Shown here: in pieces, positions 50,660 to 59,430 of the stretch
How positions within the stretch are numbered: position 1 is the stretch's first letter
How the letters are laid out: every line of letters starts with the position of its first letter
Source: Streptomyces sp. CA-278952
GTDB lineage: Bacteria; Actinomycetota; Actinomycetes; Streptomycetales; Streptomycetaceae
Assembly: GCF_028747205.1 (NCBI RefSeq)
Contig: NZ_CP112880.1
Location: 5,952,001 to 6,016,000, forward strand
DNA: 64,000 nucleotides
Reading direction: 5' to 3'
Notes under the pieces: generated by a model
The model's database searches: none
Told to the model about the DNA's origin: nothing
The model's input: the letters and a program-made list of their open reading frames with translations, nothing else
Program-made: the position numbers and the translations under genes

Positions 50660-52077
50660 TGAGCGCCGCCCGCCAGGTGGTGGTCGAGGCCGACGGCGGC
50701 TCCCGGGGCAACCCGGGGCCCGCCGGTTACGGCGCGGTCGTCATCGACCCGGCCACCGGCGAACCCCTCGCCGAGACCGCCGAGTACATCGGCGTCGCGA
50801 CGAACAACGTCGCCGAGTACCGGGGCCTGATCGCCGGTCTGACGGCCGCGAAGGGGCTGTTCCCGGACGCGGGGGACGCGCTGCGGGTCCACGTCCGGAT
50901 GGACTCCAAGCTGGTCGTGGAGCAGATGTCGGGGCGCTGGAAGATCAAGCACCCCGACATGAAGCCGCTGGCGGCCCGCGCCGCCGCGGTCCTGCCGCCG
51001 TCCTCGGTGACGTACGAGTGGATCCCGCGCGCGCAGAACAAGCACGCGGACCGGCTCGCCAACGAAGCGATGGACGCGGGCCGCGACGGCAGGCAGTGGG
51101 AGGCGTCCGCCTCGACGGCCGCCCTCGACGCCCCGGCGCGCGGCACCGTGAGCACCCCGCCGCCCGCCCAGGGCCCGCCCGGCGACCAGGTCGCGGGCGC
51201 GGCCAGGGCCCGTGCGGCCCTCGCGGCCGCGCGCGGCGCGGCCGCCCCGGCGGCCGACACCCTCTTCCCGGTGCCGGAGCCCGGAGTACCGGACACCACG
51301 GTCCCCGCCGTGCCGGCCGAAGCGCCGGCCCCCGGTCAGCCGGCCGGAACGGCACCGGAGGCGGCCGGAGCCTCGCAGCAGCAGCAGCAGCAGAAGAAGA
51401 AGCCGGCCGCCGCGGTGGCACCGCAGACCGGCTGGGGACCGGCCGCCGACCTGGGCGCGCCCGCCACGCTCGTCCTGCTCCGGCACGGCGAGACCGCCCT
51501 CACGCCCGAGAAGCGGTTCTCCGGCAGCGGTGGCACCGACCCCGAGCTCTCCGCCACCGGCCGTGACCAGGCCGCCCGGGCCGCCGAGCACTTCGCCGCC
51601 CTGGGCACCGTCCAGGAGATCGTCAGCTCCCCGCTGCGCCGCTGCCGCGAGACCGCCGCGGCCGTCGCCGACCGCCTCGGCCTCGACGTCCGGATCGACG
51701 AGGGCCTCCGCGAGACGGACTTCGGCGCGTGGGAGGGCCTGACCTTCGGGGAGGTACGGGAGCGGTACGGGGACGACCTCACCGCCTGGCTCGCCTCCCC
51801 GGACACCGCCCCGACCGGCGGCGGCGAGAGCTTCGCGGAGGTCGCCGGGCGCGTCGCGGCCGCCCGGGACCGGATCGTCGCCCGGTACGCGGGCCGCACG
51901 GTCCTGCTCGTCACCCATGTGACCCCCATCAAGACGCTCGTCCGGCTCGCCCTGGGAGCCCCGCCCGAGGCGCTGTTCAGGATGGAGTTGTCGGCGGCCT
52001 CGATCTCCACGGTCGCCTACTACGGGGACGGCAACGCCTCCGTACGCCTGCTCAACGACACGTCCCACCTGCGCTGA
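50659..52077 (+). CDS. bifunctional RNase H / histidine acid phosphatase (SCO2299/Rv2228c type)
   Basis: The 472-residue fusion has an N-terminal type I RNase H domain (about residues 5-145) with the acidic residues in VEADGGSRGNPGP, NNVAEYRGL, VRMDSKLVVEQ and HADRLANEAMD. It is followed by a 110-residue Ala/Pro/Gln-rich linker with a run of seven Gln and three Lys. The C-terminal domain (about residues 270-472) is a histidine phosphatase with the catalytic VLLRHGET. S. coelicolor SCO2299 and M. tuberculosis Rv2228c have the same fusion; the phosphatase half is CobC-like. It degrades RNA in RNA-DNA hybrids. The start is coupled to the zinc-ribbon gene. Confidence 0.95.
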   Translation: MSAARQVVVEADGGSRGNPGPAGYGAVVIDPATGEPLAETAEYIGVATNNVAEYRGLIAGLTAAKGLFPDAGDALRVHVRMDSKLVVEQMSGRWKIKHPDMKPLAARAAAVLPPSSVTYEWIPRAQNKHADRLANEAMDAGRDGRQWEASASTAALDAPARGTVSTPPPAQGPPGDQVAGAARARAALAAARGAAAPAADTLFPVPEPGVPDTTVPAVPAEAPAPGQPAGTAPEAAGASQQQQQQKKKPAAAVAPQTGWGPAADLGAPATLVLLRHGETALTPEKRFSGSGGTDPELSATGRDQAARAAEHFAALGTVQEIVSSPLRRCRETAAAVADRLGLDVRIDEGLRETDFGAWEGLTFGEVRERYGDDLTAWLASPDTAPTGGGESFAEVAGRVAAARDRIVARYAGRTVLLVTHVTPIKTLVRLALGAPPEALFRMELSAASISTVAYYGDGNASVRLLNDTSHLR

Positions 52078-52090
52078 CAGCGGGCCGCGC

Positions 52091-52876
52091 ATGGACTGGC
52101 CGACGGGGCTGCTCGGGTTCGCCGCCGGACTGCTGATCTCCGTGGCCACCGCGCCGGTCGGCGTCTCCGGCGCGGTGTTCCTGCTGCCGGTCCAGATCAG
52201 CGTGCTCGGGGTGCCCAGCCCCGCGGTCACCCCAACCAACCTGCTCTACAACGTGGTGGCGGGCCCCGGGGCCCTGCTGCGGCACCACAGGGCCGGCACC
52301 CTGCGGGGGCCGCTGACCCGGCTGCTCGTCCTGGGCACCGTTCCCGGCGTGGTCGTCGGCGCGGTGATCCGGGTGGTCGCCGTGCCGGGCCCGTCGGTGT
52401 TCCGGCTGCTCATCGCCGTCCTGCTGCTGCCGCTGGGCGGCTGGCTCTGCCTGCGGACCCTGCGCCGCGCCTCCCGCACGGCCCCCGACCGGGAGCCCTC
52501 GGCCCGCGCCGTCACCCGGCTGGCCATGGCGGTCGGCGTGGCCGGAGGGATCTACGGGATCGGCGGCGGATCGCTCCTCGGCCCGATCCTCGTGGGGCGC
52601 GGCATGCCGGTGGCGAAGGTCGCCCCGGCCGCGCTCGCCGCCACCTTCGTGACCTCGGCCGTCGGCGCGGGGACGTACGCGCTGCTGTCCCTGACCACCA
52701 CCGGCGACATCGCGCCGTACTGGTCCCTCGGCCTGGCCTGCGGACTCGGCGGACTGTGCGGGGGGTACCTCGGCGCCCGCCTCCAGCCCCGCCTCCCGGA
52801 GACGGCCCTGCGGCTGCTGCTGGGGATGCTGGCCCTCGGCGTCGGCGGGCTCTACGCCGTGCAGTTCCTGCGCTGA
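52091..52876 (+). CDS. TauE/SafE-family membrane transporter
   Basis: The 261-residue protein has about eight predicted membrane helices in two repeats. The first repeat has AAGLLISVATAPVGVSGAVF, the second AVGVAGGIYGIGGGSLLGPI; both carry the family's glycine-rich GxGGG-type motif. Members export sulfite, sulfoacetate or other organic anions. It starts 14 bp after the RNase H gene and may be co-transcribed. The 3' end has been tandemly duplicated. Confidence 0.9.
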   Translation: MDWPTGLLGFAAGLLISVATAPVGVSGAVFLLPVQISVLGVPSPAVTPTNLLYNVVAGPGALLRHHRAGTLRGPLTRLLVLGTVPGVVVGAVIRVVAVPGPSVFRLLIAVLLLPLGGWLCLRTLRRASRTAPDREPSARAVTRLAMAVGVAGGIYGIGGGSLLGPILVGRGMPVAKVAPAALAATFVTSAVGAGTYALLSLTTTGDIAPYWSLGLACGLGGLCGGYLGARLQPRLPETALRLLLGMLALGVGGLYAVQFLR

Positions 52877-52941
52877 GGGGTCTCACGCCGTGCAGCTTCT
52901 GCGCTGAGAGGTGTCACGCCGTGCAGCTCCCGCCCCGAGGG
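52856..52941 (+). repeat. 31-bp tandem repeat spanning the TauE/SafE stop codon
   Basis: Units of gccgtgcag(t/c)t(c/t)ctgcgctgag type begin at 52856, 52887 and 52918. The TGA stop (52874-52876) is in the first copy. The second copy still has a TGA, while the third has decayed. Confidence 0.9.
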
Positions 52942-52961
52942 ACTTCCTCAGCTCTGCGGTA

Positions 52962-53612
52962 TCACGCGCCGAGCGTCGCCGCCTCGGCCGCCAGGCGGGC
53001 CACCCGGTCCCAGTCCTTCGCCGCTACCGCGTCGCCCGGCACCATCCAGCTGCCGCCCACGCAGCCGACGTTGGGCAGCGCGAGGTACGACGGCGCGGAG
53101 GCGAGCGAGATGCCGCCGGTCGGGCAGAACCGGGCCTGGGGGAGCGGCCCGGACAGGGCCTTGAGGTAGGCCGTGCCGCCCGCCGCCTCGGCCGGGAAGA
53201 ACTTCATCTCCCGCACCCCGCGCTCCAGTAGGGCCACTACCTCGGAGGTGGTCGAGACGCCGGGCAGGAACGGCACCCCGGACGCCTTCATCGCCTCCAG
53301 CAGCGCGTCCGTCCACCCCGGGCTGACCAGGAATCGGGCCCCGGCGTCGACGGTGTCCCGTACATGCTCCGGCGAGATCACCGTGCCCGCCCCGACCACC
53401 GCGCCCGGCACCTCGGCGGCCATGGCCCGGATCGACTCCAGCGCGGCGGGCGTCCGCAGCGTCACCTCGATCGCCGGGAGCCCGCCCGCCACCAGCGCCC
53501 GCGCCAACGGCACCGCGTCGGCCACGTCGTGCAGGACGACGACGGGCACGACGGGTGCGAGATCCAGCACGGAGGCGTCGGACGGGGCGGAGGGCGCGGC
53601 AGAGGAGGTCAT
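52962..53612 (-). CDS. eda: KDPG/KHG aldolase (2-dehydro-3-deoxy-6-phosphogluconate aldolase)
   Basis: The protein has 216 residues from ATG 53612. The TIM-barrel class I aldolase shows the catalytic Glu in LPAIEVTLRTP, GAGTVISPEHV and the Schiff-base Lys in VREMKFFPAEAAGG; RFCPTGGIS binds phosphate. It splits KDPG or 4-hydroxy-2-oxoglutarate to pyruvate plus an aldehyde. No other Entner-Doudoroff gene is nearby, so it may serve uronate or amino-acid catabolism. Confidence 0.92.
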   Translation of the reverse strand: MTSSAAPSAPSDASVLDLAPVVPVVVLHDVADAVPLARALVAGGLPAIEVTLRTPAALESIRAMAAEVPGAVVGAGTVISPEHVRDTVDAGARFLVSPGWTDALLEAMKASGVPFLPGVSTTSEVVALLERGVREMKFFPAEAAGGTAYLKALSGPLPQARFCPTGGISLASAPSYLALPNVGCVGGSWMVPGDAVAAKDWDRVARLAAEAATLGA

Positions 53613-53752
53613 GGGGCCATCCTGCCGCGCCCAAGGCAATATCTGCAACGAGCGTTGCGCAGAGCGCAACGAGATGAGGCGGGTGTCGCGGTTCGGCGGC
53701 ATCCCGGAGAGTGCCGGCGTTGAACCGTGCGCAATGGGCCTCCCTGTGCCGG

Positions 53753-53776
53753 TCAGTGGATGTCTCAGTGGATGTC
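53753..53776 (-). repeat. exact 12-bp duplication at the YaaA stop codon
   Basis: tcagtggatgtc occurs twice without a gap (53753-53764, 53765-53776). The second copy contains the YaaA stop codon and last codons, so the extra copy lies just downstream of the gene. Confidence 0.85.
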
Positions 53777-54565
53777 CGTCACCACCACGTCCAGCGACCA
53801 CGGCCGCCCGGCCCGTGCGGGGGCCTCGGCCTCCACCACGTACCCGAGGTCCCGCAACACCTCCGCCAACTGAGCCGGGCCCTTCGGCCGCGCACCCGCC
53901 ACCAGCAGATCGCGCACCAGCCGGCCCTTGGTCGCCTTGTTGAAGTGGCTCACGACGGACCGCTTCTCCACCCCGTCCGCCAGCTGCGAGTGCAGCACCC
54001 GCACGCTCGCCGTACGCGACGCCACCTCACCCACCGGCTTCCACGCCGCCGCGTACGCCGAGGACCGCAGGTCCAGGACGAGCCCGTTCCCGGCGGCCTC
54101 GGGCAGCACGGTCTCCATCGGGGTACGCCAGTACGCCCCGAGCGCGCCGAGACCGGGCAGCTTGACCCCCATCGAGCAGCGGTACGGCGGAATCCGGTCG
54201 CCGATCCGGACCGCGCCCCACAGTCCCGAGAAGACCAGCAGCGACTTCGCCGCCCGCCGCCGCGCGTCCGCCTCCAGCGAGGCCAGATCGAGGGCGTCGT
54301 ACAGCACGCCGGTGTACAGCTCCCCGGCCGGGCGGGTCCCGGCGGTGCGCAGCTCGGTGTTCTTGCCGACCTCGCCCCGCAGCCCCACGCTCAGCCCCAG
54401 CACCTCACGGGCCTTCTCCTCGTCCGCCTGGCACAGCTCGACCAGCTCGTCCAGCGCCGCCGCACGGGCCGGGGCGAGCCCCGGCAGCGACAGCGACTCC
54501 GGCTTCAGCGAAGCCCCGCGCCCCGAGGCGGCCTTTCCTTCGGAGGGCGGCAACAGCACGAGCAC
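53765..54565 (-). CDS. yaaA: peroxide-stress protein YaaA (DUF328)
   Basis: The protein has 266 residues, starting at GTG 54565 with an aaggaga site upstream. The N-terminal VLVLLPPSEGKAA and the later LYTGVLYDALD, FSGLWGAVRIGDRIPPYR and VVSHFNKATKGRLVR segments are the YaaA fold. In E. coli this protein limits intracellular iron under peroxide stress and binds DNA. It is monocistronic. The fragment of a ribonuclease gene lies upstream of its start. Confidence 0.9.
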   Translation of the reverse strand: MLVLLPPSEGKAASGRGASLKPESLSLPGLAPARAAALDELVELCQADEEKAREVLGLSVGLRGEVGKNTELRTAGTRPAGELYTGVLYDALDLASLEADARRRAAKSLLVFSGLWGAVRIGDRIPPYRCSMGVKLPGLGALGAYWRTPMETVLPEAAGNGLVLDLRSSAYAAAWKPVGEVASRTASVRVLHSQLADGVEKRSVVSHFNKATKGRLVRDLLVAGARPKGPAQLAEVLRDLGYVVEAEAPARAGRPWSLDVVVTDIH

Positions 54566-54673
54566 GGCGGTTCTCCTTCGTACGTACGGCGCAAGCGCGG
54601 ACCCGGTCGGCGTGCGGGCTCTCCGGGTCCTCGGCAAGGGTACGGGGACGGGGCGGCGGTCCTCGTACGGCGA

Positions 54674-54868
54674 CGGCCGCGCCCTTTGACCCCGCCGTGC
54701 ACGCGGCGGTCGCCGATCTCTACACGCACTGCACCGCACCGCTGCGCCGCCTCGTCGACCGGTACGCCTCCGAACGCTGCCTCGCGGCTCCCGTCGGGGG
54801 AGCGGCTGCGGGTCCGGCTCACCCAGGCGGGTCCGGATTCGAGGACGGTGCTGTTCGCTCCGGCGTGA
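54674..54868 (+). pseudogene. C-terminal remnant of an RNB-domain (RNase II-family) ribonuclease
   Basis: One frame encodes PAVHAAVADLYTHCTAPLRR then LVDRYASERCLA, the RNB signature around THCTAPLRRLVDRY. A shift near 54790 continues in another frame as LPSGERLRVRLTQAGPDSRT and VLFAPA before a stop. Together they make the last 65 residues of an RNase II-type enzyme. The catalytic centre is missing. It overlaps the 3' end of the convergent membrane-protein gene. Confidence 0.75.
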
Positions 54869-55751
54869 GCGGGCAGGACACTGCCCGGTCCTTCGTGTCC
54901 TTCGTGTCCTTTGCGCCCTTCGTGAGCGCCGCCACCGCCGCCCGTGGGTCGTCGGCGTGGAAGCGGAGCGTCCGGGCGCTCCCGCGCCGGCCGAGCGGCC
55001 GCACGAACGCCACCGGCTCCGTCAGCTCCACCGTCACCGTCGTCTGGCTCCCCACCGCCAGATCGAGCGTCCCGTCCGCGTCCACCCGGACCAGACTCCC
55101 GTCCGGGAAGCGCCGCTCCACCCGGGCGGAGGCGATCACGGCGGCGGGCGCCCGCAGGTCGAACAGGGCGCCGTAGCGCAGCCGCAGCGCACCGTCGGCC
55201 TCCACGAGATGCGGCCGGGTCACGCAGGCCGCCTGAAGGGCGACGATGATGACGATCCCGTACACGTCCACCACGAGCAGGATCGCGTGGACGAGCGGCC
55301 AGGGGATCACCAGGGCCAGCACCACGGTCTCCACGACGGAGACGAAGACGAACGTCCACATGATCCCGGTCTGCGGTCCGGTGTACGAGAACGGTTGGGC
55401 CCCCGCCGGAATCCGGTGGCGGCGGCGCAGGACCCACAGCCCGAGACTGTGCAACGCCCGGAGTTCGTGCACCACCAGCCGCCGCACGGCCACCGGCACC
55501 ACGGCCCGCACCGCGGACAGTCCGGCCTCCCGCCGGGTGTCCCCGGCCCGCCGCCGCGCCGTGTACAGCGGCCACATCACGTACGCCTCCAGCGCGAGGA
55601 CACCCACCACCAGCACCTCGGCCACCAGCAGAACGGCACCCGGTATCCGGACTCCGGCCACCGGACAGACAGCCAGCGCGACCTCCCCGGGCAGCACCGC
55701 CCACATCGCGACCCGCGCCACCCGCATACCCACCGCCCGTCCGGTACTCAC
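54819..55751 (-). CDS. multi-pass membrane protein of unknown function
   Basis: The 310-residue protein starts at GTG 55751, overlapping the MerR stop as GTGA. Four predicted helices lie in the first 200 residues, in two hydrophobic pairs: VAMWAVLPGEVALAVC with ILLVAEVLVVGVLALEAYVM-like segments, and TGIMWTFVFVSVVETVVLAL with ILLVVDVYGIVIIVAL. A soluble C-terminal domain of about 100 residues contains RVERRFPDGSLVRVDADG, a beta-rich PH-like pattern. A KDTKDTKD repeat near the end comes from a 9-bp tandem duplication. Coupling to MerR suggests that the regulator controls it, perhaps as a transport or resistance unit. Confidence 0.75.
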   Translation of the reverse strand: MSTGRAVGMRVARVAMWAVLPGEVALAVCPVAGVRIPGAVLLVAEVLVVGVLALEAYVMWPLYTARRRAGDTRREAGLSAVRAVVPVAVRRLVVHELRALHSLGLWVLRRRHRIPAGAQPFSYTGPQTGIMWTFVFVSVVETVVLALVIPWPLVHAILLVVDVYGIVIIVALQAACVTRPHLVEADGALRLRYGALFDLRAPAAVIASARVERRFPDGSLVRVDADGTLDLAVGSQTTVTVELTEPVAFVRPLGRRGSARTLRFHADDPRAAVAALTKGAKDTKDTKDRAVSCPLTPERTAPSSNPDPPG

Positions 55752-56494
55752 GTGTTCCTCCCCCGCACCCGCTCGGCCAGCGCCTCCATCACCCGGCGCA
55801 CCACCGCGCGCTGGGCGGGTGGGTAGTCGTCGAGCAGCACCCGCCCCATCCCCGTCGTCGACGGTTCGCCGTCGGGGATCACCGCCAGGACCTCGTCCGG
55901 TACGGCGGCGACCAGCTCGGCCGCCAGCGGCGCGATGCGCGGGTCGTCCACCCCGGCCCCGGCCAGCTCGTCGAGCCGCTCGTACAGCGCGAGAACGCCC
56001 GGGTCCTCGGCCAGCGGACGCAGCGCGGCGTACAGCTCGGCCCCCGCGCCGTCGCCCGCCGCGTCCAGCAACGACAGATGCTCGCGGTCCTTCGCCGCGG
56101 CCGGGGACGTGGTGGCGGGCGCGTGCTCCAACAGCGCGGCGAGGGCGGGGGAGAGCGGCCCGTCCGAGGTGAGCGGCGCCTCCAGGAGCGCGGCCAGCAC
56201 CTGCCGCCGCTCGTGGATCTCCCGCTCCTGCCGCGCCAGATCGGCGTCCAGCTCCCCGAGCACCTCGGCCAGCTCCCGCCCCGCGTCGTCGGCGAGGACG
56301 TCCCGCACCTCGTCCAGGGAGAGCCCGATCTCCGTCAGCCGCCTGATCCTGGCCAGCAGCACGGCATCGCGGACGGTGTACGCCCGGTAGCCGTTGGCCT
56401 GCCGGGCAGGCTCGGGCAGGAGGCCGATGTGGTGGTAGTGCCGGACGGCCCGGGAAGTGACTCCCACGAGCGCGGCGATCTCTCCGATACGCAT
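55748..56494 (-). CDS. MerR-family transcriptional regulator
   Basis: The 248-residue protein has the typical N-terminal helix-turn-helix and wing: MRIGEIAALVGVTSRAVRHY, YHHIGLLPEPARQANGYRAY and RIRRLTEIGLSLDEVRDVLA. A coiled-coil segment of about 40 residues follows, then a C-terminal effector-like domain of about 150 residues. It should bend or untwist its own promoter; an inverted repeat is visible upstream. It is translationally coupled to the membrane-protein gene. The effector is unknown. Confidence 0.92.
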   Translation of the reverse strand: MRIGEIAALVGVTSRAVRHYHHIGLLPEPARQANGYRAYTVRDAVLLARIRRLTEIGLSLDEVRDVLADDAGRELAEVLGELDADLARQEREIHERRQVLAALLEAPLTSDGPLSPALAALLEHAPATTSPAAAKDREHLSLLDAAGDGAGAELYAALRPLAEDPGVLALYERLDELAGAGVDDPRIAPLAAELVAAVPDEVLAVIPDGEPSTTGMGRVLLDDYPPAQRAVVRRVMEALAERVRGRNT

Positions 56495-56510
56495 GCGGCC
56501 AGTAGAAACG

Positions 56511-56531
56511 TTGACGCCGCGACAAGGTCAA
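56511..56531 (-). promoter_or_regulatory. candidate MerR operator
   Basis: ttgac (56511-56515) and gtcaa (56527-56531) form an inverted repeat with an 11-bp centre, about 17-37 bases upstream of the MerR start. A MerR regulator would be expected to bind between the -35 and -10 elements here. Confidence 0.45.
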
Positions 56532-56662
56532 GCACCGTTTTCCTTCCCGCGCTTCCGTCCACGCCGTGTCGGCCTGTGCCACGATCGGGGGAAGAACTCC
56601 GATCTCATGGACGGCTGGTCCCCCCGATGCCCCAGTCTGGCGAGCGACCGAGGAAGGAGCGT

Positions 56663-57244
56663 GACATGACTGCCATGGCGCACGAGCCGCTCACGCAGGC
56701 AGAAGTCCTTCTGGAGGGCTTCCTGGCCCTGGACACGCCGGAAGGCTTCCGGGCGGAACTGATCGAGGGGGAGATTGTCGTGACGCCGCCGCCGGACGGG
56801 GACCACGAGGACTACATCGGCCTGATCGTCGACCAAGTGGCAAGGCGCGCCCGAACGCGCATGCAGTTCTCCGGAAACAAGGGCCTGAAACTTCGCAGCG
56901 GTGGTGGCTGCCCCAAGAACCACGCCATCCCCGACGGCACCTTCGCCCCTCTGGAGCTCCGCCTCTTCCGCGGCGCCGAATCCTGGATGGCCCCCGAGGG
57001 TGTCGCTCTGGTGGTCGAAGTGACCTCCACCAAGCCGCGGGCCGACCGCGAGGCCAAGCGCCGCTGCTATGCGCGCAGCGGCATCCCGCTCTACCTGCTC
57101 ATCGACCGGGACGACAGTTCAGTGACGCTGTTCAGCGATCCGGAGAACGACGACTACCGCCAGCTCCTCACGATCCCGTACGGGAAACCGCTGCCGCTGC
57201 CCGAGCCCTTCGCCTTCGATCTGGAGACCGGGGACTTCGGCTGA
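56663..57244 (+). CDS. Uma2-family (DUF820) PD-(D/E)XK nuclease-like protein
   Basis: The 193-residue protein has an excellent aaggagc site before ATG 56663. FRAELIEGEIVVTPPP, a PDGTF segment and the nuclease-like LVVEVTSTKPRADREAKRR, then YARSGIPLYLLIDRD, are Uma2/DUF820 landmarks. The fold is that of restriction-endonuclease-like enzymes, but most members have no tested activity. Streptomycetes carry many paralogues, and it is monocistronic here. An rnpB gene follows. Confidence 0.88.
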   Translation, partial: DMTAMAHEPLTQAEVLLEGFLALDTPEGFRAELIEGEIVVTPPPDGDHEDYIGLIVDQVARRARTRMQFSGNKGLKLRSGGGCPKNHAIPDGTFAPLELRLFRGAESWMAPEGVALVVEVTSTKPRADREAKRRCYARSGIPLYLLIDRDDSSVTLFSDPENDDYRQLLTIPYGKPLPLPEPFAFDLETGDFG

Positions 57245-57292
57245 GGGACCACCGCCAGGACTGCCGGTCCCCAGGGCCCGGTAGGATGGCGA

Positions 57293-57718
57293 TCACGGCA
57301 GACGAGCCGGGCGGACGGCCGCGTGAGGATCCTTCGGGGTTCTCCCGAGGAACGTCCGGGCTCCACAGGGCAGGGTGGTGGCTAACGGCCACCCGGGGTG
57401 ACCCGCGGGACAGTGCCACAGAAAACAGACCGCCCGGGACCTCGGTCCCGGGTAAGGGTGAAACGGTGGTGTAAGAGACCACCAGCGCCTGAGGTGACTC
57501 AGGCGGCTAGGTAAACCCCACCCGGAGCAAGGTCAAGAGGGGGCGCCCCAGAGATGGGGTGGCTCTGCGTGAACGTTCGAGGGCTGCTCGCCCGAGTTCA
57601 CGGGTAGACCGCACGAGGCCGGCAGCAATGCCGGCCCTAGATGGATGGCCGTCTCCCCGGCCGCCGCGAGGCGACCGGGCGACAGAACCCGGCGTACAGC
57701 CCGACTCGTCTGCCGTCT
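57293..57718 (+). ncRNA. rnpB: RNase P RNA component (bacterial type A)
   Basis: The 5' acggcagacgag and 3' ctcgtctgccgt (57705-57716) form a 12-bp P1 helix. The conserved core is present: GAGGAACGTCCGGGCTCCAC, then AGGGCAGGGTGGTGGCTAAC, ACAGTGCCACAGAAAACAGA and, near the 3' end, GGTAAACCCCACCC. The roughly 425-nt length is normal for actinobacteria. It processes the 5' ends of tRNAs together with RnpA. It lies alone between the Uma2 and GNAT genes. Confidence 0.97.
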
Positions 57719-57888
57719 CACCCGTCCCCGGCCGCCGCGCGCCCCAGCACGTTCACGTCGGCGGCGCGTTGTTCCGCCGCGCGTTATTCCACCTGCGCGG
57801 AAGGCTGTCGGCGTGGTCTGATCACCGCTGACCGGGCGCCGGCCGGAACCGGCGGGCGCCGAGCCGACGGAAGCGGGGAGACAGGGCG

Positions 57889-58419
57889 ATGAGCGTCACG
57901 GAAAACACCGGAGCCGGGCGGCCGGGCCATCAGGGCGTACGGCTGCGCCCGGCCACGCCGGACGACGCGGAGGCCGTCACCCGGGTCTTCCTGGCCTCCC
58001 GGGCCGCCGCCATGCCGTATCTGCCCCGGGTCCACAGCGACGAGGACACCCTCGCGTGGATCACCCATGTCGTGCTGCCCACCAGCACCGCGGTGTGGGT
58101 GGCCGAGGAGACGGCGGAGGGCGGGGAACTGCTCGGGTTCGCCGTGCTCGCCGGGGACGACGAGCTCGATCATCTCTATCTGCGGCCCGACGCGCTGCGG
58201 CGGGGGATCGGGAGCCGGCTGCTGGCGGAGGTGCGCGGCGCGGCGGAGGGGGCCCTGAAGCTGTACGTGTTCCAGCGCAACGCCGCCGCCCGCGCCTTCT
58301 ACGAGCGGCACGGGTTCACCGCCGTCGCATTCGACGACGGTGCCCGCAACGAGGAGAACGAGCCGGACGTGCTCTACCGCTGGGCCTCCGAGGACGGCTG
58401 GGCCTCCGAGGACGGCTGA
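57889..58419 (+). CDS. GNAT-family N-acetyltransferase
   Basis: The 176-residue protein is a single GNAT domain. RLRPATPDDAEAV starts the fold, and the acetyl-CoA loop is RRGIGSRLL after LYLRPDAL. The NAAARAFYERHGF motif is typical of RimI-like enzymes. The last residues, WASEDGWASEDG, come from an exact 18-bp duplication before the stop. The substrate is unknown. A spacer of about 170 bp separates it from rnpB. Confidence 0.92.
   Translation: MSVTENTGAGRPGHQGVRLRPATPDDAEAVTRVFLASRAAAMPYLPRVHSDEDTLAWITHVVLPTSTAVWVAEETAEGGELLGFAVLAGDDELDHLYLRPDALRRGIGSRLLAEVRGAAEGALKLYVFQRNAAARAFYERHGFTAVAFDDGARNEENEPDVLYRWASEDGWASEDG
58381..58416 (+). repeat. exact 18-bp tandem duplication at the GNAT 3' end
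   Basis: tgggcctccgaggacggc occurs twice in a row and is immediately followed by the TGA stop (58417-58419), adding six residues to the protein. Confidence 0.9.
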
Positions 58420-58452
58420 GCCCCTGAGGCCCGCCGGGACCGCGGCGGCGGG

Positions 58453-59355
58453 TCAGATGACCGGCGGCCGGCCCAGCCGGGTCATCTGCCACACCGTGGA
58501 CCAGCGCATCGGGCGCCGCTCGCCGCACGGGGTCCGGACGCCCTCGGCGAAGCCGCCCGCCCAGGCGCGCAGGCCCTTCGGGTCGCGGGTGCGGGCGAGG
58601 GTGAGCAGGGTCCAGGTGCCGAGGTAGGCGGGGACCAGGGGGAGGGGCAGGTTGCGGCGGGCCAGCCAGACGCGGTTGCGGGCCGTCATCCGGTAGTAGA
58701 CCGCGTGCCGGGCCGGGGACGTCTTGGGGTGCTGGAGCAGCAGTTCGGGCTCGTACAACACCTTCCAGCCCGCGTCGAGCGCGCGCCAGGCGAGGTCGGT
58801 CTCCTCGTGGGTGAAGAAGAACTCGGCGGGCCACGGCCCGGTCTGTTCCAGCATCTTCATGGAGAACGCGTGGCCGCCGCCGAGGAAGGCCGTGACCGGG
58901 CCGCCGCGCATGGGGTCGCCCGCCCGGAGCCGGGGTACGTGGCGCCGCTGGGTCTCGCCGTGCTCGTCGGCGATCCGGAAGCCGACGATGCCGAGCCGGT
59001 CGTCGGCCGCGAAGAGGTCCCGCACCCGGCGGAAGACGTCCTTCTCGACCAGCAGCCCGTCGTCGTCCAGCTCGATCACCACGTCCACGTCGCCGATCTC
59101 GGCGAGCCTGCGCAGACCGGCGTTCCGGCCGCCCGGGCAGCCGAGGTTCTCCGGCAGCTCGATGGTGGTCACCCCGCCGTCGAGGTCCTCCAGGCCGGGG
59201 AACGCGGTGAAGTCCGGGAGCGCCGTCCCGTTGCCGATGATCACGAGCCGGGTCGGCCGGACGTCCTGCATGGCGACCGACGCCAGCAGCGCCTCGACCG
59301 CCTGCGGGCGGTCCCCCATGGTCACGATGGATACGCCGATGCGTGGTGCGGACAA
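58453..59355 (-). CDS. family 2 glycosyltransferase
   Basis: The 300-residue protein starts at TTG 59355 with a good aggag site eight bases upstream. The GT-A fold shows VSIVTMGDRPQAVEALL, NLGCPGGRNAGLR and the DxD metal motif in VVIELDDDGLL. HEETDLAWRALDAGWKVLYEP matches the ED(V/L)D(L/F) acceptor motif. Near the C-terminus is a short amphipathic segment. It probably adds a rhamnose or similar sugar to a cell-wall or surface polymer. The gene seems to be monocistronic. Confidence 0.92.
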   Translation of the reverse strand: MSAPRIGVSIVTMGDRPQAVEALLASVAMQDVRPTRLVIIGNGTALPDFTAFPGLEDLDGGVTTIELPENLGCPGGRNAGLRRLAEIGDVDVVIELDDDGLLVEKDVFRRVRDLFAADDRLGIVGFRIADEHGETQRRHVPRLRAGDPMRGGPVTAFLGGGHAFSMKMLEQTGPWPAEFFFTHEETDLAWRALDAGWKVLYEPELLLQHPKTSPARHAVYYRMTARNRVWLARRNLPLPLVPAYLGTWTLLTLARTRDPKGLRAWAGGFAEGVRTPCGERRPMRWSTVWQMTRLGRPPVI

Positions 59356-59430
59356 GTTCGGTACTCCTGGGCTCGACTGCCGTGCGGCTGCTGGTCGGCC
59401 GCGGTGCCCGCGATCGTAACGCCTCGGTGT

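Noticed and set aside
53711..54868. 385-codon plus-strand frame over yaaA
   Set aside because: Most of it is antisense to yaaA. Only the last 30 codons, a piece of the RNB ribonuclease remnant, are meaningful.
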